DNA of 64,000 bases from NCBI GenBank assembly GCA_963827335.1, contig CAWHAP010000013.1:62001-126000 (forward strand). The letters run 5' to 3'. The position numbers and the translations under genes are program-made. A model generated the notes under the pieces. That model was not told the origin of the DNA and searched no databases. It worked only from the letters and a program-made list of their open reading frames with translations. The DNA is from DASQMT01 sp963827335 (GTDB lineage: Bacteria > Actinomycetota > Thermoleophilia > Solirubrobacterales > Solirubrobacteraceae). This document shows positions 34,087-41,582 of this stretch, piece by piece. Position 1 is the first letter of the stretch, and the number at the start of each line of letters is the position of its first letter.

Positions 34087-34793
34087 GCTCGTCCGAGCTG
34101 CCGCTCGCCACGGGCACCGCGCCGGCGCGGGCGACCCTGACGCGCGAGCGATACGCCGAGCTGGCGCGTCGCGTGAAGCTGCTCTCGTGGCTCTCGCTGT
34201 TCTGGATGACGATCGAGGGGGCCGTGGCGATCGCCGCCGGGATCGTCGCCGGCTCCATCGCGCTCGTCGGCTTCGGGCTCGACTCCGCGATCGAGGGCTT
34301 CGCCAGCGTGGTCATCATCTGGCGCTTCACCGGAACGCGCGTCTTCTCCCACGCCGCCGAGCAGCGCGCGCAGAAGCTCGTCGCGATCCAGTTCTTCATC
34401 CTCGCGCCCTACGTCGGCTATGAGTCGGTCGACGCGCTCATCGGAGGCGAGCACGCAGACGTCAGCTGGGTGGGGATCGCGCTCGCGGCGGGCTCGGTCG
34501 TCCTCATGCCGTTGCTCGGCATCGCCAAGCAGCGGCTGGCCGACACCATGGGATCAGCCGCGACGGCAGGGGAGGGCAGGCAGAACATGCTGTGCGCCTA
34601 TCTCGCCGGCGCGCTGCTCATCGGGCTGCTGGGCAACGCGCTCGTCGGCGCGTGGTGGCTCGACCCGGTCGTCGGGCTCGTGATCGTCGGCGTCGCGATC
34701 AAGGAGGGCATCGGAGCGTGGCGGGGGGAAGGATGCTGCGTCGGCTCGCCGCTCGACGGCATCGGCTTCGCCGACGACGACTGCTGCCGCTGA
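34083..34793 (+). CDS. CDF-like cation transporter, Cys-rich tail
   Basis: 236 residues, six membrane helices. LSLFWMTIEGAVAIAAGIVA and ALVGFGLDSAIEGFASVVII carry the GxDS/E motif (HxxxD replaced by D-x-x-x-E) of TM2 in cation-diffusion-facilitator-like proteins. TM5 has the words LGNALVGAWWLDPVVGLVIV. No cytoplasmic CDF C-terminal domain; instead the C-terminus has a GCC and a final DDDCCR. Coupled to the CadC-like repressor, it should export a soft metal ion. Confidence 0.8.
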   Translation: MSSSELPLATGTAPARATLTRERYAELARRVKLLSWLSLFWMTIEGAVAIAAGIVAGSIALVGFGLDSAIEGFASVVIIWRFTGTRVFSHAAEQRAQKLVAIQFFILAPYVGYESVDALIGGEHADVSWVGIALAAGSVVLMPLLGIAKQRLADTMGSAATAGEGRQNMLCAYLAGALLIGLLGNALVGAWWLDPVVGLVIVGVAIKEGIGAWRGEGCCVGSPLDGIGFADDDCCR

Positions 34794-34820
34794 CGTCGAC
34801 ACGAGCTTCCGCCGTCCATA

Positions 34821-35933
34821 TCACCCGTCGGCGGCGATAGGCGTCGGGGAGGGTCGCGCTCCCCAGCGCATCGTCCACAGCAGGAGGAGCGCGGCGCCGA
34901 GCGGCACGAGGCCGAGGGCGGCGAAGCCGAGCCGATCGGCCACGGCGCCGGCGGCGACCGGCCCGACCAGGTAGCCGGCGATGCCGATCTGGGACCAGAC
35001 GATCATCGCGGTGACGATGCGCTCGGGCGGCACCACTTCGAGCAGCATGCCGATCGAGCCGGTGTTGCCAAGGCCGACACCGACCCCGGCGAGCAGGAGC
35101 GCAACGATCCACAGTGGGATCGCGTCGGTGGCGCCGGCGAGCGCGAGGCCGGCGGTGATGAGCGCGGCGGCGGCGAGCACGTCGCTGCGGGGATGGAAGC
35201 GGGCGGCGAGCGCGGCGCTGCCGGCGACGAGGAGCGAGACACCTGCGTAGATCGCGCCGAGCTCGGCCTGTTCGAGCCGACCGGAGAGGTGCAGGGGCAG
35301 GACGCCCTCGACGATGCCGAGTGCGAGGACGGTGAAGAGGATCGCCGCGGCAGCCGCCCAGAAGCCGGGCAGGCCCAGCGCGCTGTGGTCGGAGGCGAAG
35401 ACGCGCGAGGCGCTCGGCGTGGGGATGAGGGCGACGAGCGCGAGCGCGGCGACGACGAGCGCGCCGTAGGCGTGGAAGGGTCCGTGGACGCCGTCGATGG
35501 CGCCGAGCGCCGGGCCGATGAGCCCGCCGGCGGAGTAGGCGGTGAAGATGCGGCTCATGCAGAGGTACTCCTGGCCGGGCCAGCGTCGGAGCGTGTCGAA
35601 GGTGATGCCGATCCACAGGCCGCCGGAGCCGAGCCCCATCGTGAACCTGGCCGCGAAGTAGGCGGACAGGCCCGAGCCGAGGACGAAACCCAGGCAACCG
35701 AGCGCGATGATGGCGAGGGCGAGCAGGATCACGGCCTTGGTGCCGAGGCGCTTCGTCGCGGTCCCGGCGGCCGCGAAGCCGATCATCATCCCGGCGGGGA
35801 AGGTGGCGACGAGGAACCCGATGGTCGTCGGTGAGGATCCGGTCGATTGCGCGATCTCAGGGACGACGGGAGCGATGACGCTGTAGCCGGCGGCGTCGAG
35901 GGCGCCGAGGGCGAGGAGGATCACGTAGGCCAC
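34821..35933 (-). CDS. MFS transporter
   Basis: 370 residues from GTG, about 12 short helices. The start VAYVILLALGALDAAGYSVI and motif A-like GTATKRLGTKAVIL suggest a multidrug/metabolite MFS member (YcaD/YfkF-like). The gene is shorter than usual (400). Divergent to an ArsR regulator with overlapping promoters, so probably regulated by it. Confidence 0.8.
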   Translation of the reverse strand: MAYVILLALGALDAAGYSVIAPVVPEIAQSTGSSPTTIGFLVATFPAGMMIGFAAAGTATKRLGTKAVILLALAIIALGCLGFVLGSGLSAYFAARFTMGLGSGGLWIGITFDTLRRWPGQEYLCMSRIFTAYSAGGLIGPALGAIDGVHGPFHAYGALVVAALALVALIPTPSASRVFASDHSALGLPGFWAAAAAILFTVLALGIVEGVLPLHLSGRLEQAELGAIYAGVSLLVAGSAALAARFHPRSDVLAAAALITAGLALAGATDAIPLWIVALLLAGVGVGLGNTGSIGMLLEVVPPERIVTAMIVWSQIGIAGYLVGPVAAGAVADRLGFAALGLVPLGAALLLLWTMRWGARPSPTPIAADG

Positions 35934-35943
35934 GTTCCGGTCG

Positions 35944-35959
35944 AAGCATAATCTATGAT
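35944..35959. promoter_or_regulatory. Overlapping divergent -10 elements, MFS and ArsR
   Basis: TATGCT on the minus strand (35949-35944) and TATGAT on the plus strand (35954-35959), 4 bases apart. A regulator bound here would shut both genes. Confidence 0.45.
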
Positions 35960-35971
35960 CGTCGATGGTCG

Positions 35972-36274
35972 ATGAAGCAGATCGAGAGAGTAGATGCGGT
36001 GGAGTGGGCGAGCTGGTTTCGGGCGCTCGCCGATCCGACGCGCTTGCAGGTTCTCAACGCCATCGCGACGTCCGGGCCCCTCACGATCGGTGAGCTCGTC
36101 GCGCGGGTCGATATCGGGCAGTCGACGGTCTCGCACCACGTCCGCGTGCTCGCCGAGACCGGATTCGTGTTCCACGTGCGCGACGGCACGACGAGTCGCG
36201 TCTCGGTGAACGCGACCTGCCTCTCGGACCTGCCGGACGCCGCGGCCGCCGTGCTCGGCCGCGTGGACGGCTGA
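35972..36274 (+). CDS. ArsR-family regulator without Cys sensor site
   Basis: 100 residues. Winged helix: WFRALADPTRLQVLNAIATS, then GQSTVSHHVRVLAETGFVFH. No Cys pair at the alpha3 or N-terminal positions, so it is not a classical metal sensor; the single Cys is near the C-terminus (NATCLSD). Divergent to an MFS gene whose promoter it likely controls. Tail-to-tail with the next ArsR gene, 2 bases apart. Confidence 0.85.
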   Translation: MKQIERVDAVEWASWFRALADPTRLQVLNAIATSGPLTIGELVARVDIGQSTVSHHVRVLAETGFVFHVRDGTTSRVSVNATCLSDLPDAAAAVLGRVDG

Positions 36275-36276
36275 CG

Positions 36277-36642
36277 TCAGGCCGCGGCGGCGACCGCGGT
36301 CGGGGAGCCGAGCAGACCGCAGACGTGCTCGAGCGCGCCGGGGGCGAGGCTGAAGTAGGCGTAGGACCCGCGCTTCTCGCGTTCGACGATGCCGGCGTCC
36401 AGGAGCTGCTTGAGGTGGTAGCTGACGGTGGATTGCTTGAGGTTGAGCATCGCCTCGAAGTCGCACACGCAGACCGCCTCGTCCCCCGCTGCCAACAGGC
36501 GGTTGAGGATCTTCACGCGGTGGCGGTCGGCGAGCGCCTTGAAGACGGTTTCGAGCTGCTTGGCCTCCTGCTCGCTGAGCGCAGGCTCGGCCAGCGGAGC
36601 GCAGCACTGGACGAGGGGGAGCGACGTCATCCTGACCATCAT
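36277..36642 (-). CDS. ArsR repressor, As(III)-sensing type
   Basis: 121 residues. Cys13-Cys14 (VQCCAPL) and Cys58/Cys60 (AVCVCDFEA) match the Cys15-Cys16-Cys55 arsenite site of Corynebacterium ArsR1. The recognition helix is LNLKQSTVSYHLKQLLDAGI. Divergent to the VOC-FAD-MFS operon; two operator-like dyads lie between them. An ATG at 36630 is an alternative start. Probably the arsenite-responsive repressor of the operon and of itself. Confidence 0.88.
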   Translation of the reverse strand: MMVRMTSLPLVQCCAPLAEPALSEQEAKQLETVFKALADRHRVKILNRLLAAGDEAVCVCDFEAMLNLKQSTVSYHLKQLLDAGIVEREKRGSYAYFSLAPGALEHVCGLLGSPTAVAAAA

Positions 36643-36658
36643 ATCGAAAAAGCTTGAT
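36643..36658. promoter_or_regulatory. ArsR operator 1
   Basis: ATCGA and TTGAT, 6 bases apart, adjacent to the ArsR start codon and overlapping the -35 (TTGATG) of the VOC operon. Confidence 0.55.
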
Positions 36659-36682
36659 GCCTGACGTCGGATGCGCTACCGT
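36654..36682 (+). promoter_or_regulatory. Promoter of VOC-FAD-MFS operon
   Basis: -35 TTGATG (36654-36659), 17-base spacer, -10 TACCGT (36677-36682). It lies between two ArsR operator dyads. Confidence 0.6.
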
Positions 36683-36687
36683 CAGGA

Positions 36688-36705
36688 CATCGACGAAATT
36701 CGATG
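36688..36705. promoter_or_regulatory. ArsR operator 2
   Basis: CATCGA and TCGATG, 6 bases apart, a perfect dyad just after the -10 hexamer. Confidence 0.55.
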
Positions 36706-36719
36706 CCTTGGGAGGACGC

Positions 36720-37235
36720 ATGAACCCCGCCGCTGATCAGTACGAAGTCACGCTCAACGTGCCCGATCTGGGGCGGGCGATCAGCTTCTACTCCACGCTG
36801 CTGGACACGCGCCCGAAGGCGGCCGAGCGGCGCGTGGCGTGGTTCGATGTCCCCGATTCACCGCTTCGGCTCGCGCTGCGCGAGGGCCCCGCGTCCGGCG
36901 GCGCGAGCCTTCGCGTCTGCACCGACGCGACCCGTCTGCGCTCGGCGACGGCGCGCCTGCGGCAACGGGGCGTGCGTACGACGGCGAGCGGACTGGCGAC
37001 GGACGGGCAGCCCCGAGCGATCGAGCTGAGCGACCCGGGCGGGAACCGGTTGGAGTTCTGCGCCCCGCTGGCCGCAGTGCCCGCCGCTCGCCGGCGAGTC
37101 GACGTCGCCGGGCCGGTGCGCGCGGCTGCGCAGCTGCTGCGCCGGTCGATCAGCCCGGGGCCGATCGACGAGCGATTCGCGCACGCGCGCGCACACGACG
37201 AGTTGCTGTTGCTCCGTCTCGGGCGACGCACCTGA
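36720..37235 (+). CDS. VOC protein, ArsI/CadI-like
   Basis: 171 residues, GGGAGG 5 nt upstream of the ATG. The N-terminal VTLNVPDLGRAISFYSTLLD, then RVAWFDVPDSPLRLALREGP, resembles ArsI/CadI proteins of arsenic and cadmium operons (LNVxDLxxSIxFYxxLF). ArsI cleaves C-As bonds with a thiol pair; here only isolated Cys (SLRVC, EFCAP) are seen, so the activity may differ. First gene of the ArsR-controlled operon, 15 bases before the FAD protein. Confidence 0.6.
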   Translation: MNPAADQYEVTLNVPDLGRAISFYSTLLDTRPKAAERRVAWFDVPDSPLRLALREGPASGGASLRVCTDATRLRSATARLRQRGVRTTASGLATDGQPRAIELSDPGGNRLEFCAPLAAVPAARRRVDVAGPVRAAAQLLRRSISPGPIDERFAHARAHDELLLLRLGRRT

Positions 37236-37250
37236 CCAAAAGGAGAACCA

Positions 37251-38585
37251 GTGAAGACGACCACCCCACATCCCATCGCCGTGATCGGCGCCGGGCCGAT
37301 CGGACTCGCCGCCGCGGCACACCTGCTCGAGCGCGGCCTGGAGCCGATCGTGTTCGAGGCGGGCGCCGCGGTCGGCGCGAGCGTCCGCGAGTGGGGGCAC
37401 GTGCGCGTGTTCTCGCCGTGGGAGTTCAACATCGACCCGGCCGCGGAGCGCCTGCTCGGCGCGGCGGGCTGGAAGCGGCCGGAGGCCGGCGGCTACCCGA
37501 CCGGCGACGAGATCGTCGAGCGCTACCTGGAGCCGCTCGCCGCGCTGCCGCAGATCGCCGAGCGCCTGCGGCTCGGCGCGCGTGTCGTGGCGGTCGCCAA
37601 GCACGGGATCGACAAGCTCAAGGACGCCGGGCGCGACGAGGCGCCGTACGAGCTGGTGGTCGAGCAGGACGGTGTCGAGCGGCGCGTGCTGGCGCGCGCG
37701 GTGATCGACGCGTCCGGCACCTGGACGTTCCCGAACCCGCTGGGCTCGGGCGGGCTGCCGGCGGTCGGCGAGCGCGCGCTGCGCGATCGGATCGCCTACG
37801 GCATCCCCGACGTGCTCGAGCGCGACCGAGACCGGTACGCCGGCAAGCGCGTCCTGGTCGCGGGCAGCGGCCACTCCGCGTTCAATGCCATCCTGGACCT
37901 GGTGGCGCTGCGCGACTCCGAGCCGCGGACCGAGATCGTGTGGGCGATCCGCGGCGCCGCGCCGGGACGCAAGTACGGCGGCGGCGGCGATGACGAGCTC
38001 CCGGCGCGCGGCGCGCTCGGCGACACGGTGCGCGGGCTCGTCGAGGACGGCAGCGTCGAGCTCGTGCCCGGGTTCCACGCACGCGAGGTCGCCCGCCACG
38101 GCGAGCGCCTCAGCGTGTCCGACGGCGAGCGGGTCCTCGTGGCCGACCGGGTGATCGCCGCCACGGGCTTCCGACCGGACCTCTCCCTGCTGGGCGAGCT
38201 GCGCCTGGACCTCGACGACCGCGTCGAGGCCGCGCGGGCGCTGGCTCCGCTGATCGACCCCAACGTGCACTCCTGCGGCACGGTGCCACCGCACGGCGTC
38301 GACGAGCTCGCACACCCCGACGAGGGCGTCTACATGGTCGGCATGAAGAGCTACGGCCGCGCCCCCACGTTCCTGTTGCGCACCGGCTATGAGCAGGTGC
38401 GCTCGATCGCCGCCGCGCTGGCCGGCGACTGGGAGTCGGCCCGGCAGGTGGACTTCGCCCTGCCCGAGACGGGCGTGTGCAACCGCCCGGACTCCGTCGA
38501 CGCCGAGCCGGCGGTGGGGGCGGCCGCGTCGGCGTGCTGCGGCAGCGGCTCCAGCCACGAGCTGCTGAGCATCGAGACGAAGTGA
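37251..38585 (+). CDS. FAD-dependent oxidoreductase, ArsO-like
   Basis: 444 residues from GTG, with AAGGAG 5 nt upstream. FAD fold at the N-terminus (AVIGAGPIGLAAAAHLLERG), NADPH-type fold GKRVLVAGSGHSAFNAILDL in the middle, and RVIAATGFRPD, typical of flavin monooxygenase-like proteins. Arsenic operons of actinobacteria often hold such a gene (arsO). The C-terminus is Cys-containing (ASACCGSGSSHELLS), perhaps a metalloid thiol ligand. Coupled to the MFS gene by GTGA. Confidence 0.75.
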   Translation: MKTTTPHPIAVIGAGPIGLAAAAHLLERGLEPIVFEAGAAVGASVREWGHVRVFSPWEFNIDPAAERLLGAAGWKRPEAGGYPTGDEIVERYLEPLAALPQIAERLRLGARVVAVAKHGIDKLKDAGRDEAPYELVVEQDGVERRVLARAVIDASGTWTFPNPLGSGGLPAVGERALRDRIAYGIPDVLERDRDRYAGKRVLVAGSGHSAFNAILDLVALRDSEPRTEIVWAIRGAAPGRKYGGGGDDELPARGALGDTVRGLVEDGSVELVPGFHAREVARHGERLSVSDGERVLVADRVIAATGFRPDLSLLGELRLDLDDRVEAARALAPLIDPNVHSCGTVPPHGVDELAHPDEGVYMVGMKSYGRAPTFLLRTGYEQVRSIAAALAGDWESARQVDFALPETGVCNRPDSVDAEPAVGAAASACCGSGSSHELLSIETK

Positions 38586-39868
38586 GCGCCGACGCGCGCA
38601 CGGCGGCCCGGAGCGGCGCGGCCCACAGGGCCGCGCCGTCGGCGCACCCGGTGTGGCGCACTCGCGCGTGGGGCATCGTCGGCGCCTTGTCGGTCACCGA
38701 GACGGTGTCGTGGGGGATCCTCTACTACGCCTTCGCGGTGTTCCTGGTCCCGATGCAGCGCGACCTCGGCTTCAGCGCCGCCGAGCTGACCGGCGCGTTC
38801 TCGATCGCCATGCTGGTCTCCGGCGCGGCCGGCATCGCGGTCGGCCGCTACCTGGACCGCCACAGCCCACGCGCCCTGATGACCCTGGGGTCGGCCGCGG
38901 GGGCGCTGCTGGTGATCGCCTGGTCGCAGGTCAGCGGCCTGGCCGCGTTCTATGCGATCTGGGTCGCGCTCGGGCTGGTGATGGCCGCGGTGCTCTACGA
39001 GCCGGCGTTCACCGTGCTGGCCAAGCACTTCCCCGCCACCGAGCAGCGCCGGCGGGCGATGACCGCCATGACCCTGGTCGCCGCGCTGGCGAGCTTCATC
39101 TTCATGCCGCTCGCCCAGGCGCTGATCGACGCACACGGCTGGCGCGACGCGCTGCTCTGGCTGGCGCTCATCCTCGCCGCGATCACCGTGCCCGTGCACG
39201 CGCTGGTGCTGCGGCCTGCGCCGCCCGCGGACGATCCGGTCGTAGCCGCCGAACGCGGCGGCCGGTCGGTCGCGGCCGGTCAGGCGCTGCGGTCGGCGCC
39301 GTTCTGGCTGCTGTCCGGCGCGTTCGTGCTGGCGTCGCTGGCCTCGTTCGCGATGGCGGTGCACGCGATCGCGTTCCTCCTCGAACGCGGCCACTCGCCC
39401 GCGTTCGCGGCGTTCGCCGTCGGCCTGATCGGCATCTCGCAGATCCCCGGCCGGCTGCTGTTCGCGCCGCTCGCCGCCCGCCTGCCGCGACCCGCGGCGA
39501 CGGCCAGCGTCTTCGTGCTCATCGGCCTCGGCGTCGCGGTCGTCGTCAGCGTGCACTCGACGGGCGCCGTCGTCGCCGGGCTCGTGCTGCTCGGGATGGG
39601 CAACGGAATGGCCACGCTGGCGCGCGCCACCGCGATCGCCGACCTCTACGGACCGGGCGCCTACGGCACGATCGCCGCCGTCGCCGGCGCGATGACGACC
39701 GGCGCCCGCGCGCTCGGGCCCGTCTCCGGCGCCCTGTACGCGGCCGCGTTCGGCTACGTGACGCTGCTGTGGACGCTCGCCGCGCTCGCGCTGGTCGCGG
39801 CGGCGCTGGCCTGGCGGGCCGAGCGCGCCGCCGCAAGCCATCCGATCACCGCCATGGGAGCGCGGTGA
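38582..39868 (+). CDS. MFS transporter in the ArsR-controlled operon
   Basis: 428 residues. N-terminal 30 residues are cytoplasmic and rich in Ala/Arg; the 12-TM core begins GIVGALSVTETVSWGILYYA, with the periplasmic motif YYAFAVFLVPMQRDLGFSAA of the monocarboxylate-like (MCT/OFA) branch. MFS carriers of this branch occur in arsenic islands and export methylated or acylated arsenicals; this is inference. It starts at a GTG overlapping the stop of the FAD gene and ends before a strong terminator. Confidence 0.8.
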   Translation: MSADARTAARSGAAHRAAPSAHPVWRTRAWGIVGALSVTETVSWGILYYAFAVFLVPMQRDLGFSAAELTGAFSIAMLVSGAAGIAVGRYLDRHSPRALMTLGSAAGALLVIAWSQVSGLAAFYAIWVALGLVMAAVLYEPAFTVLAKHFPATEQRRRAMTAMTLVAALASFIFMPLAQALIDAHGWRDALLWLALILAAITVPVHALVLRPAPPADDPVVAAERGGRSVAAGQALRSAPFWLLSGAFVLASLASFAMAVHAIAFLLERGHSPAFAAFAVGLIGISQIPGRLLFAPLAARLPRPAATASVFVLIGLGVAVVVSVHSTGAVVAGLVLLGMGNGMATLARATAIADLYGPGAYGTIAAVAGAMTTGARALGPVSGALYAAAFGYVTLLWTLAALALVAAALAWRAERAAASHPITAMGAR

Positions 39869-39891
39869 CCGCAGCCGCTGAGCCCACCCGT

Positions 39892-39919
39892 CGTTGGGGG
39901 GCGAGATCGCCCCCCAACG
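39892..39919. terminator. Strong hairpin terminator between convergent genes
   Basis: A perfect 13-base stem (CGTTGGGGGGCGA and its complement) with a 2-base loop, 24 bases after the MFS stop and 13 before the peptidase stop on the other strand. Confidence 0.8.
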
Positions 39920-39931
39920 CCGCCGTGCGTC

Positions 39932-41428
39932 CTACTGCGTCAGTGCCGGACCGGGGTCGCGCTGCCGCTTGGGCTTGAAGTTGCCCTTGCCTCGCACCCC
40001 GTTGACGGTCACGGTGCTCTGGGCCAGCGTGATCGTCGCGTGCGCCGCGGCGTCCGACATCTGGTCGAGCGCCGTGTTGTTGACGTTGCCGATGGTGTCG
40101 CAGGCCTGGTGGTAGCACGGGTCGTAGGCGATGCCCGCGGTTCCGCCGTAGAGCGGCACCTGGTCCGCCCGCTTGATGTCCTCGGCGCCCGTGAAGAGCC
40201 CGCCTGCGGGGATGCCGGTCGCGATGAACGGTCCGTAGTCGGAGCGGCCGTCGAACGGGGTTGGCTCGAAGGCGAGGCCGCGTCCGGCGAAGTAGCCGTT
40301 GAAGAGGTCTTCGATCGCGCTCGATCCGGCGGGCGCCGCGGGGTCGCTGCCGTCGTAGACGAACCGCGCGAAGTTCGGCGAGCCGACCATGTCGAAGTTG
40401 AGCATCGCGGCGATCTGCCCGCGCTCGGCGTCGGAGAGGCTGTCGACGTAGAAGTCGGAGCCGATCAGGCCTGACTCCTCGGCGCTGAACCAGATGAACC
40501 GCACCTGGTTTCGCGGCTTGACCTTCGCCATCTGCTCGGCGATCTCGAGGATGGTCGCGGAACCGGAGCCGTTGTCGTTGATGCCCGGACCCTCGAGCAC
40601 GCTGTCCAGGTGCGCGCCCACGACCACGGCGTTGCTGCTGTTGCCGCGATCGGTCTCGGCGATCACGTTGCGGGTGGTCAGGTCCGCCACGAAGCGGTCG
40701 ACCTTGACGCGGAGGGTGTTCCCGGTCGCGCCGTTGATGACGCCGTTGCTCAGCTCCACACCCGTCGCGAAGGTGACGGCGACGACGGGGATCCCGGTGC
40801 CGGTCACCGTCGGATTGAACAGGCCGGTCCTGTCGGGCGCGTTGCCCTCGTTCATGATGACCACGCCCACTGCGCCTGCGGCCTCTGCGTTGAGGGCCTT
40901 CACGTCGAAGTTGCAGGTCCCGCGCTGGACGAGGGCGACGCTCCCGACCACGTCGCTCGTGAAGTCGGCGGCCTCGCAGCCGCTCGTGGACCCGCCGGTG
41001 GACGGCAGCCGGAGATCCACCGCGGTCAACCCGGACGTCACGTCACCGGTCGCCGACGTGGTCGCGCCGAAGAAGTCCTGGAAGCGCGCGTACGCCTTGC
41101 TCGGCGCAGGCGCCGTCTTGATCAGGAGCGAGAGATCCTCGTTGGCGGTGTACGTGAACTCCTGGAAGCGCACGTCGTAGCCGGCGGCCCGCGCGCGGTC
41201 GTAGACGTACTGCGCCGATGCGTCGTGGCCCGGCAGGCCCGCGAAGCGGTTGCCGCCGTTCTGGTTCGCGATGCGCTGGAACGCCACGAGGTGCTCTCGT
41301 ATCCCCTCGACCGTGACGGCCTTGGTGAGCTTCGCCGAGTTGTTGTTGTTCGGATCGGCCGCCGCGCCGGCGGTCAGCCCGAAGAACAGTGCCAGCGCGA
41401 GTACGCCGACACGCGCGTGATGCCTCAT
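39932..41428 (-). CDS. Secreted M28-family aminopeptidase with PA domain
   Basis: 498 residues. Signal peptide about 1-24 (ending GAAADP). A PA insert (VGSVALVQRGTCNFDVKALN, then AEAAGAVGVVIMNEGNAPD). M28 zinc ligands: His in VVVGAHLDSV, Asp in GINDNGSGSA, Glu-Glu in FSAEESGLIGS, Asp in LNFDMVGS and His in CYHQACD. Start chosen for the GGGGAGAG upstream. Closest to the Streptomyces aminopeptidase group that releases N-terminal residues outside the cell. Confidence 0.9.
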   Translation of the reverse strand: MRHHARVGVLALALFFGLTAGAAADPNNNNSAKLTKAVTVEGIREHLVAFQRIANQNGGNRFAGLPGHDASAQYVYDRARAAGYDVRFQEFTYTANEDLSLLIKTAPAPSKAYARFQDFFGATTSATGDVTSGLTAVDLRLPSTGGSTSGCEAADFTSDVVGSVALVQRGTCNFDVKALNAEAAGAVGVVIMNEGNAPDRTGLFNPTVTGTGIPVVAVTFATGVELSNGVINGATGNTLRVKVDRFVADLTTRNVIAETDRGNSSNAVVVGAHLDSVLEGPGINDNGSGSATILEIAEQMAKVKPRNQVRFIWFSAEESGLIGSDFYVDSLSDAERGQIAAMLNFDMVGSPNFARFVYDGSDPAAPAGSSAIEDLFNGYFAGRGLAFEPTPFDGRSDYGPFIATGIPAGGLFTGAEDIKRADQVPLYGGTAGIAYDPCYHQACDTIGNVNNTALDQMSDAAAHATITLAQSTVTVNGVRGKGNFKPKRQRDPGPALTQ

Positions 41429-41582
41429 GGTGTGCTCTCCCCAGGTATGAAGTGACGGGACTCTCGCGTGACTACTACGACTTGTCAACGAGCGTGGCCT
41501 CGCCGGTCGGATGAGCGTCTTGACCGGCCCGCCGGGTGTGGGTAGCGTCGGGTTTCGCCGAACGATTTGCCGGGGCTGGGAG

